Shown: piece by piece, positions 50,288 through 58,802 of the stretch
Layout of the letters: each line of letters starts with the position of its first letter
Position numbering within the stretch: the first letter of the stretch is position 1
Assembly (NCBI GenBank): GCA_947258375.1
Contig: CAMYIJ010000013.1
Location: 70,171 to 134,170 of the forward strand
Origin: an uncultured Acidimicrobiaceae bacterium
Lineage (GTDB): Bacteria; Actinomycetota; Acidimicrobiia; Spongiisociales; UBA5794
Length of the DNA stretch: 64,000 nt
Direction: 5' to 3'
Notes under the pieces: generated by a model
The model's input: only the letters and a program-made list of their open reading frames with translations
The model's database searches: none
What the model was told of the DNA's origin: nothing
Program-made: the position numbers and the translations under genes

Positions 50288-51238
50288 TCAGGCGAGCACT
50301 CGCCGCGGCGAGCCCTCGAGCCAGGCGGCGATACCCGCGACGGCGTCGCCGTAGAAAATGTCGTAGGTCGGTCGGGTGACGTAGCCGATGTGTGGCGTCG
50401 CCAGGATTCGCGGCTCGGTGCGGAACGGGTGGTCGGCAGGAAGCGGCTCGTCGGCGAACACGTCGATGGCGGCCCCGGCGATCCCCCCGGATCGGACCTC
50501 GGCCAGCAGTGCGGCTTCATCGACGATCTCGCCGCGTGAGGTGTTGATGAGGTAGGCGTCGGGGCGCAGGAGGGCCAGTTCGGCGGCGCCGATCAGCCCG
50601 CGAGTGCGATCCGACAAGCGAAGATGGATTGTCACGAAGTCAGACGATCCGAGCAGGCTCTGCTGCGAGACCCGTGTCACACCCACCTCGGCCGCGGTCT
50701 CGTCGGTCAGGTTCTCACTCCACGCCAGCACTTCCATGCCGAAGGCCAGGCCCAGACGGGCGACCTGCGAGCCCAGGCGACCGAGCCCGATCACACCGAG
50801 AGTGGCATCGCGTAGGTCGCGCCCCAGCCCGATCTGCCAGCCGCCCGACCTCACCGACTCGATCTCCGCCGTCAGTCCTCTGGCGAGATTCTGGATGAGC
50901 GCAAACGCCAGTTCGGCCGTGGCGTGGCCCGGGGACCGGGTGCCACACACCGTGACGCCGAGCTCGGATGCCGCTTCGAGATCGATCGAAGCATTGCGCA
51001 TTCCAGTTGTGATGAGGAGGCGCAGATCGGGAAGCGCCAACAGCAGCTCGCGCCCGAACGGGGTCCGCTCCCTCATCGCGACGATCACCTCGAAGTCCTG
51101 CAGCGCCGCGGCGGCGTCCGCCGCGGAGTCGAAGTGGCGCTCGAAGAAGGTCACGTCACAGCCGAGGCTCGGCCAGTCGGCACAGGACGCCGCCACCGCC
51201 TGATAATCGTCGAGTACTGCAACCTTGGTCCGGCTCAT
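50288..51238 (-). CDS. D-2-hydroxyacid dehydrogenase family protein (possible SlcC-like)
   Basis: A 316-residue NAD(P)-dependent dehydrogenase with the nucleotide motif GLGRLG. Catalytic Arg is in NTSRGEIVDE, Glu in VFADEPLP and His in ATPHIGYVT. It belongs to the same structural family as (S)-sulfolactate dehydrogenase SlcC. It is divergent from the Ldh-family gene and the ComDE-like pair, which matches the set used in sulfolactate metabolism. Family membership is clear. The sulfolactate assignment is inference, and glyoxylate, phosphoglycerate or other 2-hydroxyacids are alternatives. Confidence 0.85.
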   Translation of the reverse strand: MSRTKVAVLDDYQAVAASCADWPSLGCDVTFFERHFDSAADAAAALQDFEVIVAMRERTPFGRELLLALPDLRLLITTGMRNASIDLEAASELGVTVCGTRSPGHATAELAFALIQNLARGLTAEIESVRSGGWQIGLGRDLRDATLGVIGLGRLGSQVARLGLAFGMEVLAWSENLTDETAAEVGVTRVSQQSLLGSSDFVTIHLRLSDRTRGLIGAAELALLRPDAYLINTSRGEIVDEAALLAEVRSGGIAGAAIDVFADEPLPADHPFRTEPRILATPHIGYVTRPTYDIFYGDAVAGIAAWLEGSPRRVLA

Positions 51239-51321
51239 TGGGTCACGCTAGCGGGAGCCGCCCGCCGCCAGGCCACCGATCTAAGATCGCGAACACCAAT
51301 CCCTCTCGCCTGGAGCCGCCT

Positions 51322-52419
51322 GTGGTCGAATCGTCACCGCTTCCCGAAGGAACGGTGCGTGAAGAAGTGGAGCGCATCACGGAGTTTGTTGCTGCCGTAT
51401 TTGCCTCCGCTGGAATCCCCCGCACACAAGCCGACCTCGTCGCCGACGTGCTCGTCGCGGCGGACCTGCGCGGCGTCCGCAGCCACGGTGTCGCCCGGCT
51501 GCCGTACTTTGTCGTCCGCCTCGAGAGCGGGGTGATCAACCCCGCTCCTGACATGAGATTCGATCAGCGAACCGACACCACCGGCCACGTCGACGCCGAC
51601 AACGGCCTCGGCATGGTCGCCGCCAAGATGGCGATGGAGGAGGCAATGGCCATGGCCGCCGCCCGGGGAGCCGGGTTCGTCGCCGTTACCGGATCGAATC
51701 ACTTCGGCTTCGCCGGCTATTGGGCGAACCTGGCGGCCCGACGCGGCCTGATCGGCATCGCGATGGCAAACAGCGGCCGACGTACGACACCAACGTTCGG
51801 CACCGAGTCGCTGCTGGGAACCAACCCGATGGCTGTGGCGATTCCGGGGGCGGCCGGCGGGACCGATTTCCTGCTCGACATGGCGACGGCAACGGCGGCC
51901 GTCGGCAAGATCGAGACGGCGCTGCGTGAAGACCGCCCGATCCCCGATGGATGGGTTTCTCAGTACTCCTCCCCGGCAGCCCTCGATCAACGCGGCGTGC
52001 TCACATATGACGCTCCCCTGCTGCCCCTCGGCGGGGAGGGGGACGAAACGGGTGGTCATAAGGGCTACGGCCTGGCGCTCCTCGTTGAGCTGCTTTGCGG
52101 GGCCCTGGCCGGATCGACGCTGGCGGACCGGATCCGCGGAGCCGACGGTTCGGCGCCGGCGGCGATGGGGCAGTTCTTCGGAGCTCTCCAGGTGGCGGGC
52201 TTCCGGGAACCGAATGATGTACACGCCGACATGGCGAGCACATTTGACACGCTCCGTGCAGCCAAGAAGACGCCGGGTCAGGACCGGGTGTTCATCCACG
52301 GCGAGCCTGAGGCAATAGCCGAGGAAGAGAACCGCCGTCTCGGGATACCGATAACTCCGGCGCTGCTCGACCAGATGCGGCGGCTCGACAAGCGGTTCGA
52401 GCTCGGGTTCGACTGGTGA
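51322..52419 (+). CDS. Ldh/MDH-2 family oxidoreductase (ComC-like)
   Basis: A 365-residue NAD(P)-dependent dehydrogenase of the Ldh (YlbC/ComC) family. It has the Arg/His pair in RGVRSHGVARLP, the catalytic His in SNHFGFAGYW and the AMANSGRRTTPTFG segment. The GTG start is 6 nt after GGAG. Family members oxidise malate, lactate, ureidoglycolate or (R)-sulfolactate. Its last bases overlap the ComD-like start (GTGA), and a D-2-hydroxyacid dehydrogenase is divergent, which favours the sulfolactate reading. It is full length. The specificity is not proven by any residue that I can check. Confidence 0.88.
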   Translation: MVESSPLPEGTVREEVERITEFVAAVFASAGIPRTQADLVADVLVAADLRGVRSHGVARLPYFVVRLESGVINPAPDMRFDQRTDTTGHVDADNGLGMVAAKMAMEEAMAMAAARGAGFVAVTGSNHFGFAGYWANLAARRGLIGIAMANSGRRTTPTFGTESLLGTNPMAVAIPGAAGGTDFLLDMATATAAVGKIETALREDRPIPDGWVSQYSSPAALDQRGVLTYDAPLLPLGGEGDETGGHKGYGLALLVELLCGALAGSTLADRIRGADGSAPAAMGQFFGALQVAGFREPNDVHADMASTFDTLRAAKKTPGQDRVFIHGEPEAIAEEENRRLGIPITPALLDQMRRLDKRFELGFDW

Positions 52420-52940
52420 CAACGCCCGAAACGCTTCCATCCGGCGTGAGCGCCGCGCTGGCGGTGGCAACGCTGAAGCGCCTCGGCATGACCCACACGC
52501 TGATCATCCCCGACAGTGAGAGCCGGCTCCTGTTCGATACCCTCAACGCCGACCCGGACGTCATGGTCATCAGCCCCACCCGGGAAGGCGAGTCCATATC
52601 CATTGCCGCCGGCCTCTGGGCCGGGGGAGCACAACCCTGGGTAATCATCCAGAACACCGGCCTCATGGAGGCCGGAGACGCGCTGCGTGGCTGTGGAGTC
52701 GGCCCCCGAGTTCCGCTGCGCCTCATCGTGGGGTGGCGCGGCTACGCCGGGGCCCGGGCAGGCCGCCTGCCTATCGACTCGGCGTACACCTATACCGAGC
52801 CGCTGCTCGCCGCATGGGATCTGCCGACTTGGCATCTCATGAACGATGGCGACATCGACGTGCTCGCCGCGATGGACCAGGCCGCGGCCACGACCTCGCA
52901 CCCGGCGGCGGTCATCACCGGATACCGGTTCCGGCCATGA
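52416..52940 (+). CDS. comD: sulfopyruvate decarboxylase alpha-like subunit (ThDP Pyr domain)
   Basis: A 174-residue free ThDP pyrimidine-binding domain with the cofactor-activating Glu in SPTREGESISIAAGL, corresponding to the EEE/GE motif of ComD and phosphonopyruvate decarboxylase. Its length is close to archaeal ComD. The PP domain is a separate gene overlapping by 4 bp, so the enzyme is alpha/beta type. Its GTG overlaps the Ldh-family stop. The alternative is a phosphonopyruvate-type or other 2-oxoacid decarboxylase. The symbol reflects family and context rather than proven activity. Confidence 0.75.
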   Translation: MTTPETLPSGVSAALAVATLKRLGMTHTLIIPDSESRLLFDTLNADPDVMVISPTREGESISIAAGLWAGGAQPWVIIQNTGLMEAGDALRGCGVGPRVPLRLIVGWRGYAGARAGRLPIDSAYTYTEPLLAAWDLPTWHLMNDGDIDVLAAMDQAAATTSHPAAVITGYRFRP

Positions 52941-53533
52941 GCGGTGCCCCGATGGAACGCCTCGAGGTCTTCGAGCATCTTGCCGAGTTGCGCACCGACG
53001 AGATTGTCATCATGACGATGACGGCAACGCTGCAGTGGCCGCTCGTCTCGGACCATCCGCTGGACTTCGACTTCCTGGCTTTCGGAATGGGCCACGCCTC
53101 CGACTTCGGGCTCGGGCTGGCACTGGCCCGGCCGGAACGCAAGACGATCGTCTTGAAGGGTGACGGCGGACTCCTGATGAGCCTCGGCTCACTGGTCACG
53201 CTGGGGCGGCACGGCCCGGAGAACCTGGTTGTGCTGCTGCTCGAGAACCGCAGCTACGAGATGACCGGCGGCCAGCCGCTCCCCCCAGGTCCCGACTTCG
53301 TCGCACTGGCCAGAGCCGCCGGCGTTGAAGGCGGCGGGCTCACCGGTTGCGGCACCGTCGATCGCATCGAGACGCTCGAGGATTTTGCTGACGCGTTACC
53401 GCAAATCCTCAGCGAGCCCGGACCCCACTTCGTCGTGCTACCTGTGCAGACCCGGCACCCGCTCCCGCCCGTCAATCACAGCGACCATGCCGGGCGCATC
53501 GTCGCGCTCCGCCGGGCGCTCGGTACCGACTGA
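52937..53533 (+). CDS. comE: sulfopyruvate decarboxylase beta-like subunit (ThDP PP domain)
   Basis: A 198-residue ThDP diphosphate-binding domain with the GDGGLLMSLGSLVTL motif and the LLENRSYEMTGG segment that supplies the Mg/diphosphate Asp-Asn pair. These match ComE and the C-terminal half of phosphonopyruvate decarboxylase. It overlaps the alpha-like subunit by ATGA. With the Ldh-family and D-2-hydroxyacid dehydrogenases it completes the set for oxidising sulfolactate to sulfopyruvate and decarboxylating it to sulfoacetaldehyde. No Xsc or Pta gene is recognised next to it. Confidence 0.75.
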   Translation: MSGAPMERLEVFEHLAELRTDEIVIMTMTATLQWPLVSDHPLDFDFLAFGMGHASDFGLGLALARPERKTIVLKGDGGLLMSLGSLVTLGRHGPENLVVLLLENRSYEMTGGQPLPPGPDFVALARAAGVEGGGLTGCGTVDRIETLEDFADALPQILSEPGPHFVVLPVQTRHPLPPVNHSDHAGRIVALRRALGTD

Positions 53534-53553
53534 CCGGGCCGTAGAGTTGACCC

Positions 53554-54528
53554 ATGGAGACAATTGCGCTCGAACCGGTCGATTCGGTCCGCATCACCAG
53601 CCTGGTCGACAACGTGACGGACACCACGGCGCCGAGCGTCGGCCCCGCCCACCGGACCGGCTGGGGTGTAGGGACGCTGGAGGCGCAAACCATCGTGGGC
53701 GGCCACGGCGTTGTTCCTCTCGTCGCCGAGCACGGCTTCTCCGCCCTGGTCGAGGTCACCAAGGCTGGTGTTACCCACCGGGTGCTATTCGATACCGGGG
53801 TCAGCCCGCACGGGATGGTCGAGAATATGCGACGACTCGAGGTCGACCCTGGCACGATCGAGACAATCGTGCTCAGCCATGGCCACTACGACCACACCAC
53901 CGGCATGCACGGCCTGGTCGAGGCGCTTGGTCGCGCCAACCTTCCCGTGTACGTGCACCCGGAGATCTGGAGTCGGCGCCGTGTCGTGATCGAGGGAAGC
54001 GAGCCACGAGAATTGCCGACGACGAGTCGGCGGGCACTCGAGGATGCCGGTTTCGAGGTCATCGAGCAGGCCCGGCCCTCGCTCCGACTCGGGGGCTCAG
54101 TGTTGATCACCGGTGAGGTCGATCGGTCGGTCACATTCGAGGATGGCTTCCCCGGGCACGAGGCGTTCCACAGTGGTGCCTGGCAACCGGACCCGCTGAT
54201 CCTCGACGACCAGGCGCTGGTGGTGAATCTTCACGACAAAGGGCTCGTGGTGCTGACGGGCTGCGGCCACGCCGGAGTTGTCAACATTCTGCGGCACGTG
54301 ACGAAGCTCACCGGCGAGGAGGATGTCCACGCGCTGCTCGGTGGCTTCCACCTCGGAGGCCGCGCCATGCAGAGCCGGATCCGGCCAACGGTGGAAGCGA
54401 TCGCGACATTCGACCCGACCTATCTGGTGCCCGCCCACTGCACCGGGTTTCCCGCGACCCACGCCCTCGCCGATCGGCTCCCGCATGCCCTCATTCCGAA
54501 TACGGTCGGAACGGTCTACACCTTCTGA
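53554..54528 (+). CDS. MBL-fold metallo-hydrolase (COG1237-like)
   Basis: A 324-residue metallo-beta-lactamase-fold hydrolase with the dinuclear site motif SHGHYDH followed by GCGHAG and GGFHLGG. It resembles the branch of dihydropterin-linked ribofuranosyl-aminobenzene phosphate synthase-like proteins, although catabolic MBL members are frequent. It begins 20 bp after the ComE-like gene, so it may be the last gene of that operon. The cofactor is probably Zn or Fe; the substrate is unknown. It is convergent with the enolase-superfamily gene. Confidence 0.85.
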   Translation: METIALEPVDSVRITSLVDNVTDTTAPSVGPAHRTGWGVGTLEAQTIVGGHGVVPLVAEHGFSALVEVTKAGVTHRVLFDTGVSPHGMVENMRRLEVDPGTIETIVLSHGHYDHTTGMHGLVEALGRANLPVYVHPEIWSRRRVVIEGSEPRELPTTSRRALEDAGFEVIEQARPSLRLGGSVLITGEVDRSVTFEDGFPGHEAFHSGAWQPDPLILDDQALVVNLHDKGLVVLTGCGHAGVVNILRHVTKLTGEEDVHALLGGFHLGGRAMQSRIRPTVEAIATFDPTYLVPAHCTGFPATHALADRLPHALIPNTVGTVYTF

Positions 54529-54558
54529 GGGCGGGCCCGGCTGCCCCGCCGGCAATCC

Positions 54559-55647
54559 TCAGGTCGCGGCATACCGAGCGAGAGCGTCGGCAGTGAACTC
54601 GATGCCGTGGCCGGGCACATCGGGGATCGTGATTCTCCCGTCCACCACCGCGAACTCCCGGGTGAGGGCGCCGGCGGGAATCAGCTCGGCGTACTCGGCC
54701 ATGTAACCCCGAGAGCTGGCTCCAACGAGGCTGATCGAAAGCTCGTGCCACAGGTGGCTGCTCAAAGAGAGATTGAACGCATCGGCGAGGTGGGCGACCT
54801 TGGCGAACTCGGTTATGCCGCCGCAGCGGCCGACATCGGGCTGCAGGTACGCGGCCGCCCGGCGGTCGCACATCTCGCGAAAGCCCCAGCGGAAGTAGAC
54901 ATTCTCCCCCGCCGCGGTCGGCACGCGGCTCCGGGCAGCAACCTCGGCGAGGTCGTCGAGCGAGTCGGCGAGCACCGGTTCCTCGAGCCAGGCAACGTCG
55001 TAGTCGGCGAGCATGTGTGACGCCTCGATCGCCTCCCGCACCGAGTATTTCTGGTTGGCATCGGCGAGTAGGGTGACGTCCGGTCCGAGCGCGCTGCGGA
55101 GGAGTGCGGTGCGCTCCTGGTCACGATCGGTGCCGATCTTGTACTTGTAGGCAGTGATGCCCTGAGCGCGGAAAGCCTCCGCCTCGGCAACGAGAGCCTC
55201 GTCCGTGAGTGTGTGCCACCCGCCGCTCCCGTAGACCGGGACTTCGTCGCGAAAACCGCCCAGCAGCCGGTGAACCGGCAAGCCGGCCGCCTTGCCGACA
55301 ATGTCCCAACAGGCGATGTCGATCGCCGATAGCGCCCACACGCCGAGACCGGCGCGCTGACGCGCCTTGTTGGGGGCCCACAGTCGATGCCACAGCGCCT
55401 CCGGGGCGAGCGCGTCCTCTCCGATCGCGAGTGGTGCCAGCTCGTCTCGGATGTAGGGAACCATGGCGGACGCGGCGGCACCACCGAGCCCGGCTGAGAA
55501 GCCCCAACCCCGCGGACCGTCCTTGGTGTCGACTGCCACGACGGTGCAATCAACGTGGTCGTATGTGCCGAGCGCACTCGCTATCGGAGGGTCCAGCGGA
55601 AGGCGCAAGGCCGTGGCTTCGACATGGCTGATTTCGAGTGACGGCAT
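54559..55647 (-). CDS. mandelate racemase/muconate lactonizing enzyme family protein (enolase superfamily)
   Basis: A 362-residue enolase-superfamily enzyme with capping domain and barrel. The Mg ligands are in LLADANQKY, WLEEP and AGENVY, the general base is in KYKIG (KxK) and a further His is in SSHLWHEL. The start chosen gives the usual MPSLEISHVEAT N-terminus; an ATG seven codons upstream is possible. It may epimerise or dehydrate an acid sugar, or lactonise a muconate. It is divergent from the SDR gene by 111 bp. The exact subgroup is not resolved. Confidence 0.9.
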   Translation of the reverse strand: MPSLEISHVEATALRLPLDPPIASALGTYDHVDCTVVAVDTKDGPRGWGFSAGLGGAAASAMVPYIRDELAPLAIGEDALAPEALWHRLWAPNKARQRAGLGVWALSAIDIACWDIVGKAAGLPVHRLLGGFRDEVPVYGSGGWHTLTDEALVAEAEAFRAQGITAYKYKIGTDRDQERTALLRSALGPDVTLLADANQKYSVREAIEASHMLADYDVAWLEEPVLADSLDDLAEVAARSRVPTAAGENVYFRWGFREMCDRRAAAYLQPDVGRCGGITEFAKVAHLADAFNLSLSSHLWHELSISLVGASSRGYMAEYAELIPAGALTREFAVVDGRITIPDVPGHGIEFTADALARYAAT

Positions 55648-55758
55648 GGCATCTCGCGATCTGGGCATCCGCCTGCCATCCTAAGCGGGCCGCCGGACTC
55701 GTGGGGGTCGCCGGTGCCGGCGTACGATGCACCGGCGACGGTACTACCGGAGGTGGCG

Positions 55759-56535
55759 ATGGACCTGGGCATAGCGGGCAAACGGGCGCTGATCACGGCC
55801 TCGAGCCGCGGGCTGGGCAAGGCGTGCGCGACCGCGCTCGCCGCCGAGGGAGTCAACGTGACGATCAACGGGCTCAGCGAGGACAACCTGGCGGCCGCTG
55901 CCGCCGAACTCGCAACCCACGGCGTTGACGTCGTCACGGTCGCCGCCGATATCAACACACCAGACGGTAGGGCCGCACTCCTGGCGGCCTGCCCCGATCC
56001 GGACATCCTGGTGAACAACAACTGGGGACCACCGCCGGGGCCGTGGGAGTCGTTCGAGTACGCCGACTGGCAGCGCGCGGTCGAGGCAAACATGCTGGCG
56101 CCGATCATGATGATTTCGGGGGTGGTCGGCGGCATGCGGCGCAGGCGGTTCGGCCGGATAGTCAACATAACGTCCCAGATGGTGAAGTCACCCTTCTCGG
56201 TGATGGGCTTGTCCGCCGGCGCCCGCGCCGGGCTGACCGCGGCATGCAAGGCGCTGTCTCGCGAGGTTGCCGCCGACAACGTCACGATCAACAACATGCT
56301 CCCGGAGCGAATCGACACGGAACGCCAGGTGTATATGGCCGAGCAGCGGGCCGCCGCCAGCGGCATGAGCTATGAAGAGGCCCGGGCCGAGATCGTCAGC
56401 AGCATCGCCGCCGGACGGATGGGTACCCCGGAGGAGTTCGGGAAAGCGTGCGCGTTCTTGTGCAGCGCCGACGCCGGGTACATCTCGGGCCAGAACCTTC
56501 AACTCGATGGAGGGTCGTACCGCGGGGCGTTCTAG
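55759..56535 (+). CDS. SDR family oxidoreductase with substituted YxxxK motif
   Basis: A 258-residue Rossmann enzyme with SSRGLG nucleotide loop, NNNWG in place of the usual NNAG, and NITSQMVKS. At the position of catalytic Tyr and Lys it has Ser and Arg in LSAGARAGL (alignment by eye). This pattern recurs in a common SDR subgroup with a GARAGL motif, so it is not a recent loss. The ATG follows GGAGGTGG. Its stop shares a CTAG tetranucleotide with the convergent MFS gene. Confidence 0.85.
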   Translation: MDLGIAGKRALITASSRGLGKACATALAAEGVNVTINGLSEDNLAAAAAELATHGVDVVTVAADINTPDGRAALLAACPDPDILVNNNWGPPPGPWESFEYADWQRAVEANMLAPIMMISGVVGGMRRRRFGRIVNITSQMVKSPFSVMGLSAGARAGLTAACKALSREVAADNVTINNMLPERIDTERQVYMAEQRAAASGMSYEEARAEIVSSIAAGRMGTPEEFGKACAFLCSADAGYISGQNLQLDGGSYRGAF

Positions 56536-57788
56536 CGGCTGCTCTCCGCCTCCGCGGCGGCGTCGGGCTCAGGGCGTTCCCACTCGCGGAAGCGGGGCAG
56601 GTATCGCCCGATGACGACCGCTCCGATCGCCGCCGCCAGGCCGCCGGTCCACGCCGCGACACGCGGCCCGAATCCGGCCGCCACGGCACCGGCTTCGGCA
56701 TCTCCGATGCGGGGTCCGCCGGCCACGACGGCTATCTGCACCGCCGAGAGCCGGCCCCGAAGCCGATCCGGCGTCGACAGTTGCAGGATCGTCTGCCGGA
56801 AGACCGCCGAGATGGCGTCGCCGGCACCGGCCAGCGCCAGCAATGCCAGGGCGAGCCAGAGGCTGCTGGTCAGCCCGAAGCCGGCGATGCCGAGGCCCCA
56901 GATGACAACCGCGATCGTGGTGGCGCGCCCCGGCTTGACGATCCGACTCACCCAACCCGACGTCAGGCCGACGAGCATTGCCCCTATGCCCGGCGCCGCG
57001 AACATGTATCCCACCGTCGCCTCGTTGCCGTTGAACACCTCGAGGCCCATTTCCGGGAACAGGGCTCGCGGCATTCCAAAGATCATGGCGTTGATGTCGA
57101 TGAGGAATACCCCTTGCACCTCCTGCTTGCTGCGGATGAAGCGCAGGCTCTCTGTGATCGACCTGAGCCCCGGCGGAGCCGAGTCCTCTGGAGGCGGAAT
57201 CGGCGCCATAAAGAGAACGGTCAACAGTGCGACGCCGAAGGTGGCCGTGTCGACCCAGTAGGCCGCCGCCAGGCTCACCTGGGAGATCAGGACCCCGGCG
57301 ACCGCCGGCCCGATCGCATTGGCCGTTTGGAACATGAGGATCTGCAGGGCGTATGCCGTCGGCAACAGACGGGACTCCACCAGCCGTGGAATCGATGCCG
57401 ACCTGGCCGGGGAGTCGATTCCCGAAACGAACGCGTTGGCCGCGGTGAGGACGAACACGGCCACAGTCGACGGCTCGGCGGAGGCAGCGTTGAAGGCCAG
57501 GCCGGCGGTGCTGGCGGCAAACAGCACTTGAGCCCAAATCAGAACCATACGCCGATCGCGCGAGTCGGAGGCCAGCCCACCGACAACCGACCCCAGGAAG
57601 AGTGCCGGGAACTGCGCCAATCCCAGCAGGCCGACGGCAAGTGTTGATCCGGTGAGATCGAAGACCTGGATGGGTGCGGCCACCAACGTCACCTGACGGC
57701 CGAGGCGCGACACCGTCTGGCCGATGAACAGCATTCGGAAATCGCGCGAGGCGCGCAGCGGCGAGACGTCTACGAAGAAGCCCGCCAT
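56532..57788 (-). CDS. MFS transporter (EntS-like)
   Basis: A 418-residue twelve-helix carrier of the MFS_3 / EntS-type exporter group. The N-terminal segment LRASRDFRMLFIGQTVSRLG precedes the first helix, and ASDSRDRRMVLI corresponds to the loop 2-3 motif. The last 20 residues are charged. It may export a metabolite or a siderophore-like compound; no direct evidence points to either. Its stop lies inside CTAG shared with the SDR gene. About 40 bp upstream lies the ABM monooxygenase stop. Confidence 0.85.
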   Translation of the reverse strand: MAGFFVDVSPLRASRDFRMLFIGQTVSRLGRQVTLVAAPIQVFDLTGSTLAVGLLGLAQFPALFLGSVVGGLASDSRDRRMVLIWAQVLFAASTAGLAFNAASAEPSTVAVFVLTAANAFVSGIDSPARSASIPRLVESRLLPTAYALQILMFQTANAIGPAVAGVLISQVSLAAAYWVDTATFGVALLTVLFMAPIPPPEDSAPPGLRSITESLRFIRSKQEVQGVFLIDINAMIFGMPRALFPEMGLEVFNGNEATVGYMFAAPGIGAMLVGLTSGWVSRIVKPGRATTIAVVIWGLGIAGFGLTSSLWLALALLALAGAGDAISAVFRQTILQLSTPDRLRGRLSAVQIAVVAGGPRIGDAEAGAVAAGFGPRVAAWTGGLAAAIGAVVIGRYLPRFREWERPEPDAAAEAESSR

Positions 57789-57828
57789 TACAGCTCAACC
57801 GGCCGAACCGAGGCCCGCAGGTGCCACC

Positions 57829-58128
57829 TCAGCCGACTGCGTCGATTGCGCTCAGGACCAGCACCCCTATGCCGCCGTCGAGCATGTCGACGACCTTGGC
57901 ACGATACTCCTTGTAGTGGGCCGCGTCGCGATGGGCTTGGAGGGCCTCCTCGTCCGAGTAGATCTCGAAGAGGTGGTAGCCCCCGCCGGCGTCGGCATAG
58001 AGGTTGTAGGCCTCACAACCCGGCTCCCGGCGCGTATGGTCCACCATCATCGCCATCAGCTCCCTGAAGGCATCGTGTGCCTCCTCGGTCGGCTTGAAGC
58101 TGGCGAATACCGTGACCCGATCCGACAT
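57829..58128 (-). CDS. antibiotic biosynthesis monooxygenase (ABM) family protein
   Basis: A 99-residue ferredoxin-like alpha+beta-barrel monomer of the ABM / quinol monooxygenase family. FASFKPTEEA opens the first strand, REPGCEAYNLYAD is the central block, and FEIYSDEEALQAH with HYKEY follows. The ATG is 8 nt after GAGGAG. Such proteins act as cofactor-free oxygenases on quinols or as heme-degrading enzymes. It sits 17 bp downstream of the carboxymuconolactone-decarboxylase-family gene on the same strand, so they are probably co-transcribed. Confidence 0.83.
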   Translation of the reverse strand: MSDRVTVFASFKPTEEAHDAFRELMAMMVDHTRREPGCEAYNLYADAGGGYHLFEIYSDEEALQAHRDAAHYKEYRAKVVDMLDGGIGVLVLSAIDAVG

Positions 58129-58145
58129 AAGTTCATCTCCTCGTG

Positions 58146-58658
58146 TCAACATGCCTCGGCGACGCTCATCGCGTAGCCGAGCATTGTGTAATAACCGACG
58201 ATGGTGGCGAGCTCCACGACCCCGGCCGAGCCGAGCAGGGAAGCTGCCGAGTTGTACGTATCGTCGTCGACGGCGCTTCCTGCCACGAGCGACCTCACAA
58301 AGCCGACCAGGGTCTGCTCGCGGACGCTGAGCGCCCCGGGCCCGGCAGCAAGGACGCTAATCGCCTCCTCGCGCACCCCGGCTTGGCGAGCGTGGTCGAG
58401 ATGCGAATCCCAGACGAATGCGCAGCCGTGGGCCTTTCCGGCCGTCAGGATGGCGAGCTCCCGGTCGGCAGGGTCGAGGCGCGACTCGTACCGCACGACG
58501 TGCCCGAGTTCGGCCACCGGTTGTGCCAGCGCCGGAGCGTGTAGCAACACCTCGAACGGGCGCAGCATCTGGCCCCGGCTCTCCACAACCCAGTCGAACA
58601 CCGCGGCGGTGTCGTCATCGAGGCCGTCACGGCTGGTGATCAATTCGATTCGTGTCAT
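58146..58658 (-). CDS. carboxymuconolactone decarboxylase (CMD/AhpD) family protein
   Basis: A 170-residue all-helical CMD-family protein with GKAHGCAFVWDSHLDHARQ. The usual redox CxxC of AhpD is replaced by a single Cys and a downstream His, so it is the non-peroxidase CMD type (4-carboxymuconolactone decarboxylase or related). The start is the ATG after GAGACGG; the long open frame upstream lacks a ribosome site. Paired with an ABM protein and divergent from a GntR gene, it is likely regulated by that GntR. It may act late in aromatic degradation. Confidence 0.85.
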   Translation of the reverse strand: MTRIELITSRDGLDDDTAAVFDWVVESRGQMLRPFEVLLHAPALAQPVAELGHVVRYESRLDPADRELAILTAGKAHGCAFVWDSHLDHARQAGVREEAISVLAAGPGALSVREQTLVGFVRSLVAGSAVDDDTYNSAASLLGSAGVVELATIVGYYTMLGYAMSVAEAC

Positions 58659-58745
58659 AACCGTCTCAAGTCTCGCATCCACACTGTTTCTGCGTCTCGC
58701 CAAGTCTGCCCGGCTCGCTCGCAGCTCCAGTTCCACCCAGTATTC

Positions 58746-58753
58746 GTATACAA
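58746..58753. promoter_or_regulatory. GTATACAA operator-like half of a repeated site
   Basis: CGTATACAAG lies between the divergent CMD and GntR genes. The same GTATACAA core recurs at 58810, 64 bp away (about six helical turns), with a perfect GTATAC palindrome at each. FCD-type GntR regulators typically bind TGTATACA-like palindromes, so the pair is a candidate autoregulatory site. Confidence 0.55.
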
Positions 58754-58802
58754 GACGCTAGCCCCTGGCCCATCAAGTGTCTAAGGCTGTGAAGGGAGGT
58801 TC

